A DNA stretch of 10,889 bases from M3007 sp039804245. GTDB lineage: Bacteria; Bacteroidota; Bacteroidia; Chitinophagales; Saprospiraceae. Under the pieces are notes generated by a model, which was not told where the DNA came from, did not search any database, and was given only the letters and a program-made list of their open reading frames with translations. Positions 5,743 to 10,889 of this stretch are shown here, piece by piece. The position numbers and the translations under genes are program-made. The stretch is taken from the NCBI GenBank assembly GCA_039804245.1, contig JBDLWO010000023.1:1-10889 (forward strand), read 5' to 3'. The stretch's first letter is position 1, and each line of letters starts with the position of its first letter.

Positions 5743-7047
5743 TTAGTCTTTTTTGTTACCGGATGTTTTGGTCGGGCGTGTCTGAATAGTGGTAGGCGCC
5801 GGTTTGGAGCGCCCGTATGTAGCGGTTTTGGTGGGAGTTGCCGGTGCTTGCGGAGGTGCCGGTTGAATATTCATGTCTGGTGTGCGCTCTATGTTGACTT
5901 CGCCCGCTTCCAGTCCGAGTCGGCGGCGGAGATCTTGTGGAATTGCTTCCCTGGGGAGTGTGAATGAGATGGAGTTGAGGCGAAGATAGGCATCAGATAC
6001 ATATACGTAACCTTTATTTTCCGAGATTTCACCCCACGAGTTTTTGGTGACATAGAAAAGGCCGGAGTTTTTCTCGTCCAGCACGCCCACTATGTGCATC
6101 AGGTGGTCGTCGGTGGTTTCCTGCTGGTCGAACAGTTGCTGGCGGTACTCCTGATTTACGGCTATTTCCGGCTGGAATTTTTTAAATGATTTTTCGCGTT
6201 CGGAAGCTTTCATGGCCGTGAGATCGGCTTTCGGTACGATGGCGATACCATTTTTGGCGGCGAAACCGGCATTGCTCACGTCGGCATCCCAGGCCATGGT
6301 GTAGCCTTTTTCAATAGCGTACGTGGCGCAGCGCATGAACTCGTCGAGGGGGAGATTGTAAAAATCGCCGTTTGACCAGTTGTCGGGAACCTCAAGCGTG
6401 AAGGAAGTCCAGAAGGGGTGGTGGGTGAAAGAGGTGACAGAGACGTAATTGTCCGGGTTGATACCCAGAAAATCGCGGAAGGACTGTGGGCTGAATACAG
6501 CATTATTGTAGGTAAACTTGCGCGGCGCGGCGCCCAGGTACGCATCCAGTATGGAATCTATGGGCGCCATCCAGTCTGAACCCATTTTTCTGTTGCGGGC
6601 GTCATCCACAAGCGACTGGCATTTCTCACGGAGGGCTTTTTCGAGCGGACCGTGGTTGAAGGGCTTTTTGGGATCCTGTCGGCCCGGATAAATACTCTCC
6701 GGTACTATGCCGTATTCTTTCACGGCATTCAGGTAGTCGTGCGCCAGTCCGCCCTCACTGAGTTGGGCAGTACCTTGCCGGCGGACATAATTTTCGCATT
6801 TCTGGCGATAAATATGGCGTACAACGAACATCTCGCTCAGATCCACATCGCCTTTTCCGAGGCGCAGAGCTTCGCTTTCGAGGAAAGAAGCGGTGCTGAA
6901 GGCCCAGCAGGTACCGGTTTGATCCTGACTTTTTACGGGTGTAGCGGCATGGCGCTTGTATTCTTTGAACTCGTAGTCGTCGCTTTTCTGTGCAAATGAT
7001 ACAGAAAGAAAGCAGAGCAACAGGGATAAAGAGAGCAGTTTTTTCAT
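5743..7047 (-). CDS. Secreted C1B-family cysteine peptidase (bleomycin hydrolase/PepC-like)
   Basis: 434 residues. Residues 1-19 form a Sec signal peptide (MKKLLSLSLLLCFLSVSFAQ), so the enzyme is exported, unlike classical cytosolic PepC. Papain-type catalytic residues are visible: oxyanion Gln41 and nucleophile Cys47 in QDQTGTCWAF, His318 in LMHIVGV, and Asn336 in KNSWGE. LSEMFVVRHIYRQKCENYVRR and LSEGG (about 70-100) are typical of the bleomycin-hydrolase branch, which acts as an aminopeptidase from a hexameric barrel. After about residue 383 the protein ends in a Pro/Thr/Lys-rich low-complexity tail of some 50 residues in place of the C-terminus that in PepC reaches into the active site, so activity could differ. 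It is the first gene of a likely two-gene unit with gcvT. It diverges from the DUF1501 gene across a 177-bp AT-rich gap. It probably works on peptides in the periplasm or outside the cell. Confidence 0.92.
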   Translation of the reverse strand: MKKLLSLSLLLCFLSVSFAQKSDDYEFKEYKRHAATPVKSQDQTGTCWAFSTASFLESEALRLGKGDVDLSEMFVVRHIYRQKCENYVRRQGTAQLSEGGLAHDYLNAVKEYGIVPESIYPGRQDPKKPFNHGPLEKALREKCQSLVDDARNRKMGSDWMAPIDSILDAYLGAAPRKFTYNNAVFSPQSFRDFLGINPDNYVSVTSFTHHPFWTSFTLEVPDNWSNGDFYNLPLDEFMRCATYAIEKGYTMAWDADVSNAGFAAKNGIAIVPKADLTAMKASEREKSFKKFQPEIAVNQEYRQQLFDQQETTDDHLMHIVGVLDEKNSGLFYVTKNSWGEISENKGYVYVSDAYLRLNSISFTLPREAIPQDLRRRLGLEAGEVNIERTPDMNIQPAPPQAPATPTKTATYGRSKPAPTTIQTRPTKTSGNKKD

Positions 7048-7068
7048 GTTTGAATCTTATTTTCAGGG

Positions 7069-7076
7069 CGAAAGTA
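7069..7076 (-). promoter_or_regulatory. Weak -7 element candidate for the peptidase-gcvT unit
   Basis: The minus strand reads TACTTTCG, one mismatch from TAnnTTTG, about 22 nt upstream of the ATG at 7047. A TTG lies 22 bp further upstream. The leader would be under 20 nt. The rest of the 7048-7224 gap is AT-rich; no convincing promoter was found for the divergent DUF1501 gene, whose best candidate (TATATTCA at 7174-7181) matches poorly. Confidence 0.3.
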
Positions 7077-7224
7077 TGAAATTGGACTGAATGAAGAGCA
7101 ACATGAATATTAACGACAAAAACGGATGTTTGATTTATAATGATTAAACCTTCTTTATTTTTTTAATCTAACCTATATTCACCCCCTGAAAGTCCAGTAC
7201 TTCACACCGAAATCTGTCAAGCGC

Positions 7225-8889
7225 ATGAAAAGGAGAAATTTCCTCAGGTTTTTACCGGCGGCCGGCGTAACGCCTTTTGCCCTCAACGGTTTTTCCGTAC
7301 GCCCGTTTGCCAACAGTAAAATGGCACGAATTCTATCTGACTGCGGGGGTGTGGAAGACAGGGTACTGGTGCTTATTCAGCTCAAGGGGGGCAATGATGG
7401 TCTGAATATGATTATTCCGGCAGCGCAATACGATCGCTACGCTCAGCTCAGGCCTACTACCCGTATTGATCAGAGTTCATTTATCAACATTGACAGCGGG
7501 TTATCTAACGACAGTGTGGCGGGATTGCATCCGGGTATGACTGCGGTGAAGGCCTTGTACGACAACGGTATGGTAAATGTGATTCAGGCTGTCGGTTACC
7601 AGAGCATGAATCAGTCGCACTTCAAGGGAACTGATATCTGGCTTGCCGGTGCAGACTCCGGTGTTGGCTCCAATACGGCATCTGGCTGGATGGGTCGCGC
7701 CCTGCAGGCTTTTTATCCGGATGTAGCAGGAGAACCTACGGCCTCCATGCCCGATCCGCTGGGTATTCAGGTGGGTGATCCGAATACTTCTCTGGGTTTT
7801 CACACTGAATCAGAGCACCAGAATTCGATTAATCTGAGTGGACAGGATCCTGCCGGGTTCTTTTCGCTGATTCAGACAATTGGCGGGGCTCCCATCACCA
7901 ATATACCTGATACAGAGCACGGCGATGAACTGGCTTATATTATGGGTGTAGAGCGCAGTATAAATCTGTATGCGCAGCGTATTTCCCAGGTTTTCAATGC
8001 TGGAAGCAATGCTATTACGACCTATCCGAACAATTCTTTTGCTGCTCAGCTGAAGACGATCGCGCGCATGATACGCGGGGGGTGCAAAACGAAGATATAT
8101 CTCTGTCAGTTGGGTGGTTTTGACACGCACAGCGCGCAGGTGGATTCGGGAGATACCAGTCTGGGTACGCATGCCGTGCTCATGCAAACGCTGTCTGACG
8201 CTGTAAAAACCTTTTTCGATGATTTGCAGCTGATGGGTCTTGGAGACCAGGTGGTTGCCTGTACTTTTTCCGAGTTTGGCCGTTGTGCCAAAGAAAATGG
8301 TTCATTTGGTACAGATCACGGCACACTGGCACCGATGATGGTATTCGGTAAAAACGTAAAAGCGGGTGTGAGTGGTTCCAATCCGAATCTCGACAACCTG
8401 ACTACCGACAACCAGTTAAAAGACATGCAGTTTGATTATCGCCAGGTATTTGCCACGTTACTGCAGGACTGGCTGGGCGCCAATCCGTATGTGATGGAGG
8501 AAGCTATGTTTGACGGATATGACAAGATGAAGCTGATTGACAGGGAGTACCGGGTAGATTCGGCCTGTCAGTGGGGTGGTGCTCCTGTAATTACTGATGG
8601 ATTCAAGCCGGTAGCTGTTTTTCCGAATCCAGCTTCTGGTGTAACTGAAATTTCAGTTGAAAACCGTACCGGGCAGCCATATCAGGCTATTGTTTCTCTG
8701 CACAGCCTGGGAGGCACACTCATTTCCAGCCGGACAGAAGTTATCCAGCCAGGATCCAATTTTTATCTGATGGATGTAACGTCACTTCCTGAAGGTATTT
8801 ATTTTGCCCGTGTACAGCGCCGTGATACAGGCCGCGCGGATATCGCCAAACTGAGCGTAGTACGTGGAATTGGGCGAGGAAGGAGTTAA
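7225..8889 (+). CDS. DUF1501 family protein with Tat-like leader and T9SS C-terminal sorting domain
   Basis: 554 residues. The N-terminus MKRRNFLRFLPAAGV has a twin-arginine-type RR-x-F-L motif followed by a modest hydrophobic stretch. The body is DUF1501, a sulfatase/alkaline-phosphatase-like fold, with family landmarks LKGGNDGLN (53-61), SHFKGTDIW (131-139), GGFDTH (297-302), FSEFGR (348-353) and TDHGT (363-367); the His/Asp positions could bind metal, but no reaction is established for the family. Residues 463-546 form a type A T9SS sorting domain: it opens with VFPNPASG and closes with LPEGIYFARV followed by an AKLSVVR strand. The protein should therefore be exported, apparently by Tat, and delivered to the cell surface. 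In Bacteroidota DUF1501 genes often sit beside a DUF1800 gene; none is present here. Translation starts at the ATG at 7225, without a Shine-Dalgarno sequence. Confidence 0.92.
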   Translation: MKRRNFLRFLPAAGVTPFALNGFSVRPFANSKMARILSDCGGVEDRVLVLIQLKGGNDGLNMIIPAAQYDRYAQLRPTTRIDQSSFINIDSGLSNDSVAGLHPGMTAVKALYDNGMVNVIQAVGYQSMNQSHFKGTDIWLAGADSGVGSNTASGWMGRALQAFYPDVAGEPTASMPDPLGIQVGDPNTSLGFHTESEHQNSINLSGQDPAGFFSLIQTIGGAPITNIPDTEHGDELAYIMGVERSINLYAQRISQVFNAGSNAITTYPNNSFAAQLKTIARMIRGGCKTKIYLCQLGGFDTHSAQVDSGDTSLGTHAVLMQTLSDAVKTFFDDLQLMGLGDQVVACTFSEFGRCAKENGSFGTDHGTLAPMMVFGKNVKAGVSGSNPNLDNLTTDNQLKDMQFDYRQVFATLLQDWLGANPYVMEEAMFDGYDKMKLIDREYRVDSACQWGGAPVITDGFKPVAVFPNPASGVTEISVENRTGQPYQAIVSLHSLGGTLISSRTEVIQPGSNFYLMDVTSLPEGIYFARVQRRDTGRADIAKLSVVRGIGRGRS

Positions 8890-8933
8890 GGGTGTGGGTG
8901 TGAGAGAGTGAGTTTCGGCTATAAAATATTGAC

Positions 8934-8953
8934 TTTCAGTTTTTTAACTGAAA
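8934..8953. other. AT-rich hairpin after the DUF1501 gene
   Basis: TTTCAGTT (8934-8941) pairs perfectly with AACTGAAA (8946-8953) around a TTTT loop, 44 bp after the DUF1501 stop. Neither strand has a good U-run after the stem, so it is a weak terminator at best. It may be an mRNA 3'-end structure. Confidence 0.4.
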
Positions 8954-8984
8954 AATTCCGGGCTCTCATGGTAAGGGAGTTTAC

Positions 8985-9000
8985 ATCAAACCGGTTTGAT
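8985..9000. other. Perfect 16-bp palindrome ATCAAACCGGTTTGAT
   Basis: The two 8-bp arms are exact reverse complements with no spacer, centred on CCGG. A spacer-free palindrome with a central CG looks like the operator of a homodimeric repressor such as the LacI family, but it lies between two converging transcripts where a promoter operator is not expected. Function unknown. Confidence 0.45.
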
Positions 9001-9022
9001 TACTGAAAATTTTTCGGGAAAT

Positions 9023-9055
9023 AAAAAAAAGCCGTTCCAAATGGAACGGCTTTTT
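9023..9055. terminator. Strong bidirectional intrinsic terminator ending the 16S-tRNA operon and the DUF1501 transcript
   Basis: GCCGTTCC (9031-9038) pairs perfectly with GGAACGGC (9043-9050) around a 4-nt loop, flanked by eight A (9023-9030) and five T (9051-9055). On the minus strand the stem is followed by eight T, an excellent rho-independent terminator placed 13 nt after the end of tRNA-Ala. On the plus strand it is followed by TTTTT and can end the DUF1501 transcript. Confidence 0.92.
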
Positions 9056-9063
9056 AGTTGCAG

Positions 9064-9137
9064 TGGAGGATCAGGGATTCGAACCCAGGACCCCTAGCTT
9101 GCAAAGCTAGTGCTCTAGCCAGCTGAGCTAATCCCCC
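9064..9137 (-). tRNA. tRNA-Ala (anticodon TGC)
   Basis: A 74-nt cloverleaf: acceptor GGGGGAT/ATCCTCC with the G3-U70 pair that marks alanine tRNAs, D stem GCTC/GAGC, anticodon stem CTAGC/GCTAG with loop TTTGCAA (anticodon at 9101-9103), T loop TTCGAAT and discriminator A. CCA is not encoded and must be added, as is common in Bacteroidota. The T stem has one U-U mismatch (CTGGG/CCCTG). It follows tRNA-Ile in the 16S transcript and ends the operon. Confidence 0.95.
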
Positions 9138-9239
9138 GTAAAGGGTAGTTTTTTGTAAGGAAGTTCAGTAGGTGCTGCAAATGTATAAATAAATACGGCA
9201 TGCAACAAAAGCTACACAGAAAATTCCTTTGTGGGATAG

Positions 9240-9313
9240 TAGGGCTAACCAGAGTTGAACTGGTGACCTCTACATTATCAGTGTAGCGCTCTAACCAACT
9301 GAGCTATAGCCCT
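9240..9313 (-). tRNA. tRNA-Ile (anticodon GAT)
   Basis: A 74-nt cloverleaf with fully paired acceptor AGGGCTA/TAGCCCT, D stem GCTC/GAGC, anticodon stem CTACA/TGTAG with loop CTGATAA (anticodon at 9277-9279), T stem ACCAG/CTGGT and discriminator A. CCA is not encoded. It lies 56 bp downstream of the 16S 3' end and 102 bp upstream of tRNA-Ala. This Ile-Ala pair is the classical 16S-23S spacer content. Confidence 0.96.
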
Positions 9314-9369
9314 TCAACAAAGACAGGAGCGAGAAACAAATACGATTTCGGAGAGACCTGTGTACTCTT

Positions 9370-10881
<1,512 letters not shown>

Positions 10882-10889
10882 GTCTCTTA

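Noticed and set aside
7142..7168. GATTAAA/TTTAATC inverted repeat in the divergent gap before the DUF1501 gene
   Set aside because: Only seven AT-rich pairs around a 13-nt loop; this is expected by chance in such AT-rich DNA.

Overview
The window looks like chromosomal DNA from a member of the Bacteroidota. Four things point there: a TonB-dependent receptor tail, a protein with a type IX secretion (T9SS) C-terminal sorting domain, starts without Shine-Dalgarno sequences although the 16S keeps its anti-SD core, and promoter-like elements close to the Bacteroidota form TAnnTTTG. The 16S reads like the Saprospirales/Chitinophagales side of the phylum, but that is recall, not a search.

Layout. 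1-573 (+) is the end of an outer-membrane TonB-dependent siderophore-type receptor, followed after 4 bp by a DinB-fold gene (578-1045, +). Its stop codon abuts the stop of a membrane-anchored winged-helix regulator (1046-1876, -). That regulator lies 16 bp downstream of a five-Asp-box beta-propeller lipoprotein on the same strand (1893-2888, -). Diverging from the lipoprotein is a patatin-like phospholipase with a transmembrane hairpin (3007-4443, +). The shared intergenic region carries three TGTAAAAC direct repeats spaced by about one helical turn plus two related half-sites facing the other way, an arrangement expected for an OmpR/PhoB-type winged-helix protein. Two hairpins then separate the patatin gene from gcvT (4586-5713, -). 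gcvT is preceded by a secreted bleomycin-hydrolase-type cysteine peptidase (5743-7047, -). A divergent DUF1501 protein with a Tat-like leader and a T9SS tail follows (7225-8889, +).

The right end is an rRNA unit on the minus strand: 16S (about 10881-9370), tRNA-Ile(GAT), tRNA-Ala(TGC), then a near-perfect bidirectional intrinsic terminator only 13 nt after tRNA-Ala. No 23S follows; instead there is a convergent protein gene. In a normal bacterial rrn operon the 23S would come right after these tRNAs, so this is either an unlinked 16S operon or an assembly artefact. It is the most notable observation here. The second is the lipoprotein / membrane-bound regulator / patatin group with its direct-repeat operator, a candidate envelope-signalling module that I do not recognise as a named system.

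No mobile element, CRISPR array or phage gene was seen, and no stretch over 300 bp lacks a gene.
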